Below are positions 55,373-64,000 of a stretch of DNA of 64,000 nt, piece after piece. Positions within the stretch are counted from its first letter, which is position 1, and each line of letters opens with the position of its first letter. Below the pieces are notes generated by a model. The model did not search any database. It was not told the DNA's origin and was given only the letters and a program-made list of their open reading frames with translations. Made by a program: the position numbers and the translations under genes. This DNA comes from Penicillium oxalicum (lineage: Eukaryota; Ascomycota; Eurotiomycetes; Eurotiales; Aspergillaceae), in contig NC_064655.1 in assembly GCF_001723175.1 (NCBI RefSeq), forward strand, positions 2,852,001 through 2,916,000. The letters run 5' to 3'.

Positions 55373-58159
55373 ATGCCTGCAGAATCCCACAGGCCGCCCT
55401 GCGGTGAGGATGCGTCTAGCTCGGGCGGTCACAAGGAAACATACCCAACAGCGACAGACACAATAAATCGGTTAGGCCAGGGCCACAGTGACATGGCGGA
55501 AGCGCCGCGTCCGACTGTGCGGCCTCAGGGCCAAGCCATGACCCAAGTCCCCAAACTGCTCCCTAACCTACCTATCTACTCTGCCCCTTCGTCAACTTGC
55601 AACTCCACCGTCTCGTCTCGTGAACCTTCCCCGGTCCGAACATCCTCACGAAAAGCCAATTCTGTGTCGGCCACCTCTGCATTATCTCACAAGCGAAAAA
55701 CGAGCCACGACCGCGTCAGTCCCAGTCGACCCTTGAACAACGCCCACCCTTCAAGCCGTATTCCGCCTCCTTCACCGAGCCCGCGTGCTTCTCCAACACC
55801 TGCGCCAACGCCAACCCCCCAAACTCTCCTTCCCTCACCTGCCCTGCCCGAACCATCAGCCAATGTACCCAACACAGAAAAGCAAAACATGCCACCTTGG
55901 GCGGGGAACCGACGGGTGGAGCAGGACTCAACCGCTTCAAACATTTCGCACAAAAGAGCCTCCCCATCGTCAACAGAAGACCTCAGCAAGTTAGAGCGCA
56001 GCAACCACCGGCCAGCAGCAAGGGGCATCGGCGGGCAAGCTCTGTCGTTAGAGACAGTGCAGGAAATGGCCAGTGACCCATCTACACCGTCTAGCGAGAA
56101 CGAGTTGAAGCCGACAACCCCGGACGATGCACGATTGCACACGATCGATGAGGACACAACACCACGGGCCTCACGGCATAACACAGAGAGTGGCAGTGAT
56201 TCTGGCGGTCCGCCCGTTATCAAAGAAGAAAAACTACCGGCCCCAGCCATGGGTGCGGTGAAGACACCGCGAACCATCATGCCGCAGCGTTCTTCCGCAT
56301 CTTTGAGTACCACCGCGCGACCCAAGCCTGCAGATGGATCCGTCCGAAATATGATTGTGGAGACGGAAACGGTCACCTCTATCCCGCAGGTTTCTTTGGG
56401 TGTTGTCCCTGGAGAGCGGGGAGGTACCATCCGTGCCGATCCTAGTACACTGCGTATGAAACCCTCCACGGAGACGATTCGGCCACGAAAAGATAAGAAA
56501 AAGAGTCGTCGGTCCAATCACCTGACCAATGGCCCGGGCACCAGCAAAGCTGACATCTTCGAAGCCAAAGTGGCCAGTGCCGTCGATGAAGCTGACGTTT
56601 CTGATTCCGATGAGACCTTTGTGTACGAATCCAATCCTCCTGATCCGTATCCGCCTCGTCAGAGTCGGTATCATTCGCGGACCCCGAGTGCCACATCGAT
56701 GGCCAGTCAAGTGGACCAGTTGGCGGGTCGAGCCCGCGGGGCCATGCGAGATGGCTCGCATAGCGTGACCGGGAAACGCAGCATGAAGTTCACCAACAAT
56801 ACATATAACAGCAGTATTGATGGTGAAGCTCCCGAAGCGGATGGCAGTCGAACGGGCGGTCGAGTAGACGGCAGTGGCACGTTGACGCCTCGACACCACC
56901 ACGTTGGCCGCCATGGACGCAACGGCGTATATCCCTCTCTCTTTGATGGAGATGGGCCCTTTCCTCCGCCACAAGGTCAAATGAAATCGCCTCGGCATTT
57001 CATTGGCAGTGGTTACCGTCATTCTCGCAATAGCAACACACGCTCCTCTCCAAACTATAAAAGCACCGGCAGCAAAAGGGCCGGTGACCTATATGATTTC
57101 GATGCCGAAGGTGCTGATGATGAACGAACCCCTCTAGTGGGCTCTACACGGACCTCCCGCAGTCGCCACGGTCGACGTCCGGGTAGTGCCAGTCTCAGGC
57201 AGATGGAATACATGGCTCAGCGTGAGAGGGGGTGCCTCTCTCGATACGGGTCTTGTGTCATCTTTCTCCTGATCATGCTCCTTGTCGCTGGAGGCGCTGC
57301 CTCGTTTATCACTGCCGCCACAAAGACCCTCGTGGACGTTCAGATCGTTGAGATCCAGAATGTCTTGGCTTCAGAGCAAGAGATCATGCTTGACCTACAA
57401 GTCGAGGCGGTCAATCCGAACATTTTTCCGGTGACCATCGAGGATACCGATATCAACATCTTCGCCAAGAGCCGACATGTGGGCACCGATAGCTCGTGGA
57501 CCGACCATCCATCTGCCGGTGCCACTTCTCGCGCTCCACGCGTCGAGCGAAGTCGCCGGCGATGGTATCTCTCTCAATTGGTCAAGTGTCTAGGTAACAC
57601 TGACTGTGCAGAGCAAGCCATGGATCTTTACTCTAAGGGACAGACTGGTAGGAGTGGTGGCGGTGGTGTTGATAAGGGCACAGATCCCATCAATGATCCG
57701 GAGAGTGACTCGCAAACCATGCTCTTGGGACGCGTCTATCACTTCGACTCGCCGCTCTCGTTTGAAGCATCTCCCTGGGGTCGTATGCTGTCTGTCTCAA
57801 AGGGCCAAATTCGACTCACCCACCCTGGCAACAAAACCGAGGCCGGCGGCACCGAGCGATGGGAGCGTGTTCTGCAGCATCCGTTCGACCTGATCGTGCG
57901 CGGTACAGTAAAGTACCAGCTGCCTCTGAGCACGCGCTACAATTCAGCCTCGATCAGTTCGAGTGTCCGTGTGATTCCCGACGACGACAACGATGATACC
58001 GGCGGGCCCAAAGATCCCAATGTCACCGACACGCCTGTTGCACCATCACTCCAAACATCTTCTTCAAGCAAACAGCCCTCTTCGACCCATGTTGAGGAGA
58101 CTGACGATACCCCCTTAGACCACGCCTCTGAGACACGGCGTCGACAGCTGGTCGCGTGA
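55373..58159 (+). CDS. vac7: Vac7-like regulator of PI(3,5)P2 synthesis, 928 aa
   Basis: One uninterrupted exon; the ATG at 55373 (GACCATGCC) is used rather than a GTG at 55346. Residues 1-620 are disordered and Ser/Pro/Thr-rich with basic patches (RPRKDKKKSRRSN). A single membrane span lies at about 627-650 (CVIFLLIMLLVAGGAASFIT). It is followed by the diagnostic Vac7 lumenal segment (TLVDVQIVEIQNVLASEQEI ... VNPNIFPVTIEDTDINIFAK). A beta-rich domain and a Ser/Thr-rich tail end the protein. Fungal genomes often label this family 'phospholipid metabolism enzyme regulator'. In yeast, Vac7 is a vacuolar-membrane activator of the Fab1 PI3P 5-kinase complex (Vac14, Fig4, Atg18) and controls vacuole size and the osmotic-shock response. 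Assignment rests on the membrane-proximal domain; the N-terminal half is not conserved in such families. Confidence 0.85.
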   Translation: MPAESHRPPCGEDASSSGGHKETYPTATDTINRLGQGHSDMAEAPRPTVRPQGQAMTQVPKLLPNLPIYSAPSSTCNSTVSSREPSPVRTSSRKANSVSATSALSHKRKTSHDRVSPSRPLNNAHPSSRIPPPSPSPRASPTPAPTPTPQTLLPSPALPEPSANVPNTEKQNMPPWAGNRRVEQDSTASNISHKRASPSSTEDLSKLERSNHRPAARGIGGQALSLETVQEMASDPSTPSSENELKPTTPDDARLHTIDEDTTPRASRHNTESGSDSGGPPVIKEEKLPAPAMGAVKTPRTIMPQRSSASLSTTARPKPADGSVRNMIVETETVTSIPQVSLGVVPGERGGTIRADPSTLRMKPSTETIRPRKDKKKSRRSNHLTNGPGTSKADIFEAKVASAVDEADVSDSDETFVYESNPPDPYPPRQSRYHSRTPSATSMASQVDQLAGRARGAMRDGSHSVTGKRSMKFTNNTYNSSIDGEAPEADGSRTGGRVDGSGTLTPRHHHVGRHGRNGVYPSLFDGDGPFPPPQGQMKSPRHFIGSGYRHSRNSNTRSSPNYKSTGSKRAGDLYDFDAEGADDERTPLVGSTRTSRSRHGRRPGSASLRQMEYMAQRERGCLSRYGSCVIFLLIMLLVAGGAASFITAATKTLVDVQIVEIQNVLASEQEIMLDLQVEAVNPNIFPVTIEDTDINIFAKSRHVGTDSSWTDHPSAGATSRAPRVERSRRRWYLSQLVKCLGNTDCAEQAMDLYSKGQTGRSGGGGVDKGTDPINDPESDSQTMLLGRVYHFDSPLSFEASPWGRMLSVSKGQIRLTHPGNKTEAGGTERWERVLQHPFDLIVRGTVKYQLPLSTRYNSASISSSVRVIPDDDNDDTGGPKDPNVTDTPVAPSLQTSSSSKQPSSTHVEETDDTPLDHASETRRRQLVA

Positions 58160-59878
58160 CTCGACATATCATGACTTTTCTTTTTCTTATCTCTACTGTA
58201 TCACCCTTTAGCGATAGATTGATGTCCTTCACGACAGTACCACACACTTTGTTTTTCCCCCATTGTATTCTTGGTTTCTTCAGCGTAAAGCTTTTCAGAG
58301 CCACACGGGCATTCCTGGACTTTGGTTTCCCTCCTTTGGTTTCCCTCTCGCTTCCACGATGATGTACACCCTCTTTTTTTCCCGCTGGTATTTCTTGATC
58401 ATCAACTTCAATTGAGTGGCCGGCGCAAAAATTCATTGGTGTATGCCCTGGCACTTCCCTTTTTACCCTTATGAGATTGTGATTGGCTATTCACATGCCT
58501 TCCGCCCTCGTTGATGTCTCTTCAACTCGACATTGAACGGTACGAATCATCGTCAAATTTGAGAATTGGTCGAAAGATCACTCGCCCTGTCGCTTCTTCT
58601 TCATCAATTATCTTCACCCCCCTCCCGTTCACAGCTTGATAGTCCGACTACAATCGCTATCCATGCCTCTACCCCTACTGTATGAATCTCGTCACTTCTC
58701 CCAGGTCAGTCTGGATGACCCCCATTCGGACCAGATAGAGGGTGGCTGCCCGGCTCCTTCGTGGACTCGCCCATTGTTTCCCTCAAACCAACACGGCTAT
58801 TGTTTTTCTTTTCATCAATTTGATTCCATTCAACCAACTCCTTGCCTACCACCCCAAACGCGCAACGGGAATGTATCTCGACCCATATTCTTCCCTTCTT
58901 GACTCGCTCAGCGGCAGCAGCCTCATTATGATCATATGTCTTATGTGTCTTATGTGTTACGATAATGATCAGCATGAAATAAATATATAGGCCCGGTCCT
59001 AGGTCCTAGGTCACGGTCACGGTCAATCTTTGAAGTGTGGCGTTTTGGCAAAATTTTCTAATAGTACTAGTAAATACATACACAAGTACTTTTTCGGTTG
59101 TTCTGGGCTCTCTCCCCATGTGAGGTGTTAGTACCTACATGAGGTACTTACTAGGGTAGGTTTGACGATGGGGTGCCGAGCTCCACCTGGGCATCACGTA
59201 TCAAATCTTAGGTACCCCGGTAACTCTGCCGGAGTATTCCATCCTCCTGACGAACTTACGTGGAGGAGGTTTTGGGCGAAGCAAGAGGTACTGCAACAAC
59301 CTTCCAATAAAGCATACCCAGGGTATGATCCAAGAACTTTGACATAGTTCGCAGTCATCAGTGCCTTCGTACCTACCTAGTCACGAAAATGAAACATGAC
59401 GATGTATGTTATGAGCAGAATAATGGTAGCATAGTGAAAAAAAAATGATTTAATCATATCGAATTGAAATACAGTCATCAATCATCATCATTAGGGGAGG
59501 CTGAGCATACATTGATAGTGTCGTTGCTTCAGATTGTCAGCGTAAAGGGAAATTGTAGGAGAGGAACTGGAACCAAAGGCACAAAGGGAGTAATCGTAAG
59601 AATTCATGGGTCAGCGTGTGAGGATGAAACAGCAGGACAGAGGTTCAGCAAGCACATGGAAAAAATAAATCAAAAAACCCCCCTGCCACCCCTGAACTCT
59701 GGAAAAAGTCCACCGGTAGGACAAGACCAAAATAGAGGCCAACGCCCCCACCTTGAAGCGACCATCATACCAAGTCAAATCTTAGCTTCGGATGACATTC
59801 AAACTCGCGAAGAACAGTGATGGCGGGTCAGATTCTCTGAAAAGCAGTTGAAAAGGTTGAAAAGCGCGAGAACAAAAG
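58160..59878. other. Region between convergent genes
   Basis: This lies between two genes whose 3' ends face each other. Up to about 58980 it is T- and C-rich on the plus strand; 59000-59450 has AGGTACCT/TAGGTAC words and AT-rich DNA. The frames at 58636-58990 and 59464-59820 have no supporting features. No RNA genes were seen. Confidence 0.45.
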
Positions 59879-62615
59879 TCAAAACAAAACTTTGCTAATT
59901 TGCTCCAAAAGGTCCTCCAGTTTTTCGACCGAAGAGCTTGCGCTTTTGTGCGAAAGAAGACGACCTTTGGAGTCAAACCGGGCTGGAAGATCAACAGTAG
60001 AGTCTGAGTCATCTTGGGACTTCTGTAGGGAAGATCGTTGAGAGTGAAAAGATGGTGGGTGCGACGATGAACTGGAGCTCGCATAGGTTTTGCTCTCCGG
60101 ATTATATCCGTGGTCAGAAATTGAAGGCAGAGAAACCGAGCGCTGCGGTGACCGGTGTTGATGGTGGTGGTGGTGACGAGAATCAAGATGCAAATTGTTC
60201 CCTTCAATAGTTGACTCGCTATCGTCGGTTTCATACTCAGAATCTCGACCCTGCTTGAAGTCTGTGCTCAAATCAAAAGCTACAGACTTGGAAGCATTTG
60301 TTGACGAAGGGTCAGAGCGGCTCATAGACGACCGGCGAAATGCAGTGGGAGAACCATTTAAACCTAGAGTTGTAGATGTTAGTTGTGAATCAACCGAACC
60401 ATCACCGGAGGCGTTACGATGAACGCACCGTCGTGTGCTTTCTCATCAGGGAGGGTAGTGGTGGAGCTCGGCTGAGGACTCACATTCTCATCGGCTCTCC
60501 GTGGCCGTGCAGCGTAGGGGTCTGCACCAGCAGGGGGCGCTCCGTAGCTGTACGGTTGCGACGGGGGTGCTGCACCCGGTGGCGGCGGGTAGTTGGCGGG
60601 GTTGTAGGGCTGAGGGGTGCTGTTCAAGTTCGTCGTCGACCCTGGGGGCGGAGGAAAGTAATTGTTGTTGGGATAATAGGGGTCCGCTTGATGCTGATGG
60701 GTTGAAGGCGGAGAGGGGGGATACGGCACAGGGTCATAGGACTCTTCATACGGATCGCGGTGGGCGTCATCGTCGTAGCCTGCACGCAGACAATTAGCCT
60801 CTAAGCTATGAAGAATAGTTCCTGGGCGTGCAAACTAACGGTTTCGGGAGCGGGAGCGAGAGCGAGATCGAGAGCGCTCAGCCTTTTTGCGGTCCCGGTG
60901 TTCGGAGTATTTATGAGCTGCATAGCCCAGACCCGTGGCGCCGAGCGCTGCTCCGGCCAGCTCGCGCGAGCGGCTGTGGCGTCTCTTGCTCTTGCGACGA
61001 GCATCACGATCCGAATCGGAGCTACCACTGTGTCGACCACCGCGGCTTCGTGAGCGGCTATGCCGTCGAGGGCCATCCGAATAGTACGCATCCGCATGAC
61101 CGGCTGGCTGGCCATAGTAGTGCTCTGCTGGTATTCTTCCGGCAACAGGCTCTGCGCCATACTCGATCAGTCCAGCAGAGTCGCGCGATGGGTCTGGGTA
61201 GATTTCAGACGGCACACGGCTGCGACTGCGACTGCGAGAACGCGAACGACGTTCTTCCGGAACCCCAAGCCCTTTGGCATCCTTTTCGGCCTTTTTCTTC
61301 TCATACAAACCCGTCGCGGCTGCAGTAGCAAGACCGACGCCAACAACGGGAAGAGCCTTTCGGAGTCGGCTATGTGAACGCTCCCCCTTGCGGGAGCGCG
61401 ATCGCTCGCGAGCGTGTTCCACTAAACCTGCAACGGCGGCGCCGGCCAAGCCTGCCTCTACCATGTGTGCCTTGCGCTCATTGTCTTTGCCTTCGCCGTC
61501 CTTGTCTTTCTCGGAGCGGCTGCGCGACAGGGCTCGAAGACGAGAGCCAGAGCGGGAGTGAGAGCGGTTGCGAGACCGACTGCGACGGTCATTGTCCGAT
61601 TTACTCTTCAACGCAGCCACACCGGCAGCAACTGCTGCAGCGCCTAGACCAAGTTCGAGGAGGGTTTTCGCTCGCGAATGCGACTGTGAGCGACTGCGGC
61701 TGCGACTACGGCGGCTGTGGCGATGAGAGCGGCGGTCACTATCAAACGAGTGGGAGCGATGGCGATTGCGACTTTTGCTGCGATAATAATCACGAGCCTG
61801 GCCGACCGCGTTGGCCGCAACAGCGCCCAGGGCACCGGCGCCAGCGGTCTGCACTGCGTGGCTCATTCCGCGGCTCACTTCTTTGCCCTCGCGCTGTTTG
61901 TGACTGCGGAAGAGCTCAGCGGCGCCAGCGCCCACGAGGGCACCTTCGGCCAGATGGAGCTTGTGATGAGGATGTTCGTCGTCATACTCACGGGTCTCTT
62001 TGCGGATATAGACCATGCTGTCATCGCTACTGTAATCATCACGGTCGCGACGGGGACGGCGGCTTGCCTGGGAGACGGAGTCACCGGGGCTCAGCTCGCG
62101 ACGTGAGCGACGATCCTCATACTCGCGTACTCGTCGATGCCGATGATAGTAGTAGGGCTCTTCCTCGACGTCCGAGCGTCGAACAATGTCGTACTCAGAT
62201 TCTCGCGGACTGGAGTATGCGTTACGAGCTGAGATATTGGGTGTTAATGAATGATCAGGTGTGGAAGGAGCTTCTTCGGGAGAAAGGAATGGGTCCCAGA
62301 TCATCCTCTCCGATCTGGTGTAGTGGCGGGGGCGTGGGGATTTGTGGACTCACGTTCATAGTACTCTCGCTCATATTCCCGTTCGACACGACGGACAGGA
62401 GGATCGTATTCCACATCACGCTCGTATCGAGCTATCGTCAAAGGCTGCTCACGTTCAAATTTGCGACGGATGACCAGCTCTCGATCGTATCCTTCGTCAC
62501 GATTGAATTTGAATTCTCGCCGGTCATCTCGCTCCTCGGAGGGGATGACGTAACGCTTGATGGTGATGGGCCGGTCGTCCTCGTAGCGATCACGCTCTCG
62601 GTAGCTGTACGACAT
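59879..62615 (-). CDS. Arg/Ser-rich protein with repeated Ala/Gly helices (DUF3824-like), 828 aa
   Basis: Exons on the minus strand are 62615-62354, 62228-60840, 60779-60429 and 60363-59879 (2,487 nt, in frame). Introns are 125, 60 and 65 nt; the last has GTGCGT and ACTAAC. The first acceptor (62229) is less certain, since an AAG nearer the donor also keeps frame. The start reads [16 protein letters not shown]. Arg/Glu/Tyr-rich residues 1-90 lead into RS-dipeptide blocks ([14 protein letters not shown]). These are interrupted by six short Ala/Gly-rich hydrophobic segments (for example [53 protein letters not shown]). A Pro/Tyr-rich stretch ([19 protein letters not shown]) and an acidic Ser-rich tail ending in a short amphipathic helix ([17 protein letters not shown]) follow. 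The mix fits the fungal DUF3824 family as I recall it. It has no known enzymatic role, and its RS character does not by itself make it a splicing factor. Confidence 0.75.
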
Positions 62616-64000
62616 GGTACACCAGTGAGAGGGTGGAAGGGTACAAAAAGGAAACGGTAGGATGGATCCGTAGAGGGCTACGATCGCAAATGAAAAAGCG
62701 ATGGGGACAAGAGAAATGAGTACAGAAGTAAGATGGTCGGAGGGGCACGACGGGAACAAATGCGATGCAAGAAATTGGGGGAAAGGGCGGCAGCGCACGT
62801 CGGTGGGGTTTGATGCAAGAGCAGTGTTCAAAGATCCAGCGAAAGTGCCGCCACTGGCTGAAACTGGCTGAGCCCCTCTCTGCTCAGTCACTTGAGTGGG
62901 AGGGAACTCGAGGCTAGGAGCGAGCGTGAGGTGTGGACAGCCTACACTTGTGTTGGGCTTGGAACGTCTCGGAAACAAAGCGGCCCAATGCACGATGGTG
63001 GACGTCCGTCAAGGCGCGATCCGATTGGCAAGAAGAGGTTCCAGAAGCGACTTGAAAGCCACCAAGTGGGTTACGTCGTGCGTGTATGGTCTGAAGGAAT
63101 TTCGCCTTTTGTCACCGACTTGGCCCACGTCGGAAAGATCGAGATTTGGAAGAGAATCTGCAGGCTGATGATCTCAAAAGTGTCCCGTGTCTGGTCAGCG
63201 TTGTCCTGGGCCAAGCGGAGTCTCTCCTCTCACAGCCAGTCAGCCCCGCAGGCACCTGCAGATCAACAGGCAGCCCAGATTGGCTTGAAGAGGGGGAATG
63301 CCGTAGTACAAAATGTTGACGTGATGAAAATATGAAGTAGTGATGATGAAGCTTGGGCGAAATGAGTGATACTTGAGCCTGAAGAAGGTTGTGTTGAAAG
63401 GTTGCTGGGTGAAGAGATGAAGATGTGAGAAGAAGAGATCAGCCCCCTCCTCGAGCTGCACGTCAAAAAGGTGGACGCCACGTGAGGCTCTGCTGAACAT
63501 TTCCACAAGCTACATCACTACATTCCGTGCATCTTCATACACTGCCGAATAGCTATGATCGTCTCCCCTGGAAATCAGGATGAATTCTGGACTCTACGCT
63601 GGTCTTTGTTGACTCCCGGCCGTCTCTGGGCCGAATTTGATGAGCTTAAACTAAATCATCCATGAGTAAAGCTGACGGTGAACCGGGGCGCAGCTCGACC
63701 TGCATGACGCCCGAGTCCAACGCCCGCCCCCCTCCCGGGCGTACATGACATGATGCAAACTGCATCGTGTCGAGTACCCTGCAGTCAAAGCAGGCAGAAG
63801 TTGTTTACAGCCTGACATGTCTGCAGGTTATCGAGTTTTTTCATAGATCCGACCCACGGCTCATCATTCAACTTTCCGGCGTTTCCATGGAAATTGCCAG
63901 GTCGGACGAGAGTATCTTCGGCAACTGTGGGCCAGCGCCCTTCAGGCAAGAGGCACACCCAACCTCAATTTAGACGAGGGTTGGTATTTTTGTTGCGCTG
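62616..64000. other. Upstream region of the Arg/Ser-rich gene
   Basis: Promoter and leader of the minus-strand gene ending at 59879, then intergenic DNA to the window edge. Frames seen at 62892-63335 and 63767-63973 on the plus strand lack supporting features. A G/C-rich block (GCCCGCCCCCCTCCCGGGCG) lies near 63721-63740. No RNA gene or repeat array was recognised. Confidence 0.4.

Noticed and set aside
61400..62660. 428-codon plus-strand frame opposite the Arg/Ser-rich gene
   Set aside because: Cys/Gly-rich shadow of RS codons; the minus-strand gene has four exons with consistent splice sites.
1..64000. CRISPR arrays, prokaryotic operons, ribosome binding sites or phage genes
   Set aside because: Spliceosomal introns in most genes and ascomycete-specific families show this is fungal nuclear DNA; no regularly spaced short palindromic repeats were seen.
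1..64000. tRNA or rRNA genes
   Set aside because: I scanned intergenic DNA by eye for B-box-like GGTTCRANNCC and cloverleaf arms and found no convincing case; a covariance-model search would be decisive.

Overview
The window looks like nuclear DNA of a filamentous ascomycete, most likely Eurotiales (Aspergillus/Penicillium type). Introns are short (56-264 nt) with GTRNGT-like donors and CTRAC-like branch points, genes are monocistronic with long pyrimidine-rich leaders, and a leashin (Woronin-body tether) gene and a Vac7-type gene are present. The species assignment is inference from gene content and style. Intron positions were placed by eye from reading frames and splice motifs.

Left arm (1 to about 9.7 kb): AT-richer, gene-poor and decayed. 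It holds a broken conserved fungal gene (3437-4180) with a second, more degenerate copy nearby (about 2762-2945). It also holds the wreck of a large GH18 chitinase (5365-8778, minus strand) carrying stops, frameshifts, two internal deletions and loss of the catalytic glutamate. The rest shows small hairpins and low-complexity patches.

Middle (9.7-39.7 kb): an uncharacterised 581-aa gene on the minus strand (9756-11840), a Ser/Thr-rich single-pass membrane protein (14424-15889), an SDR oxidoreductase (17107-18237), and one giant gene (19696-39658). The giant gene is predicted to have five exons and encode about 6,488 residues. It matches leashin/'involucrin repeat' proteins, which tether Woronin bodies to the septal pore. 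Its centre holds 16 lysine-rich cassettes at quasi-regular spacing, its N-terminal part has a 204-nt internal duplication and Ala/Gly-rich segments, and its C-terminus is a coiled coil plus a folded domain.

Right arm (39.7-64 kb): a CorA-type Mg2+ transporter (41057-43913), an uncharacterised secreted 553-aa protein (45132-47229), a LacZ-like GH2 beta-galactosidase (49406-52592) with CreA-like promoter sites, a Vac7-like regulator of PI(3,5)P2 synthesis (55373-58159), and on the minus strand an Arg/Ser-rich protein with repeated Ala/Gly helices (59879-62615). The last gene resembles the N-terminal third of leashin in layout. The genes do not form an obvious pathway cluster. Leashin, the Arg/Ser protein and Vac7 are organelle or membrane-architecture genes, while the chitinase, the secreted protein and beta-galactosidase are polymer or sugar-related.
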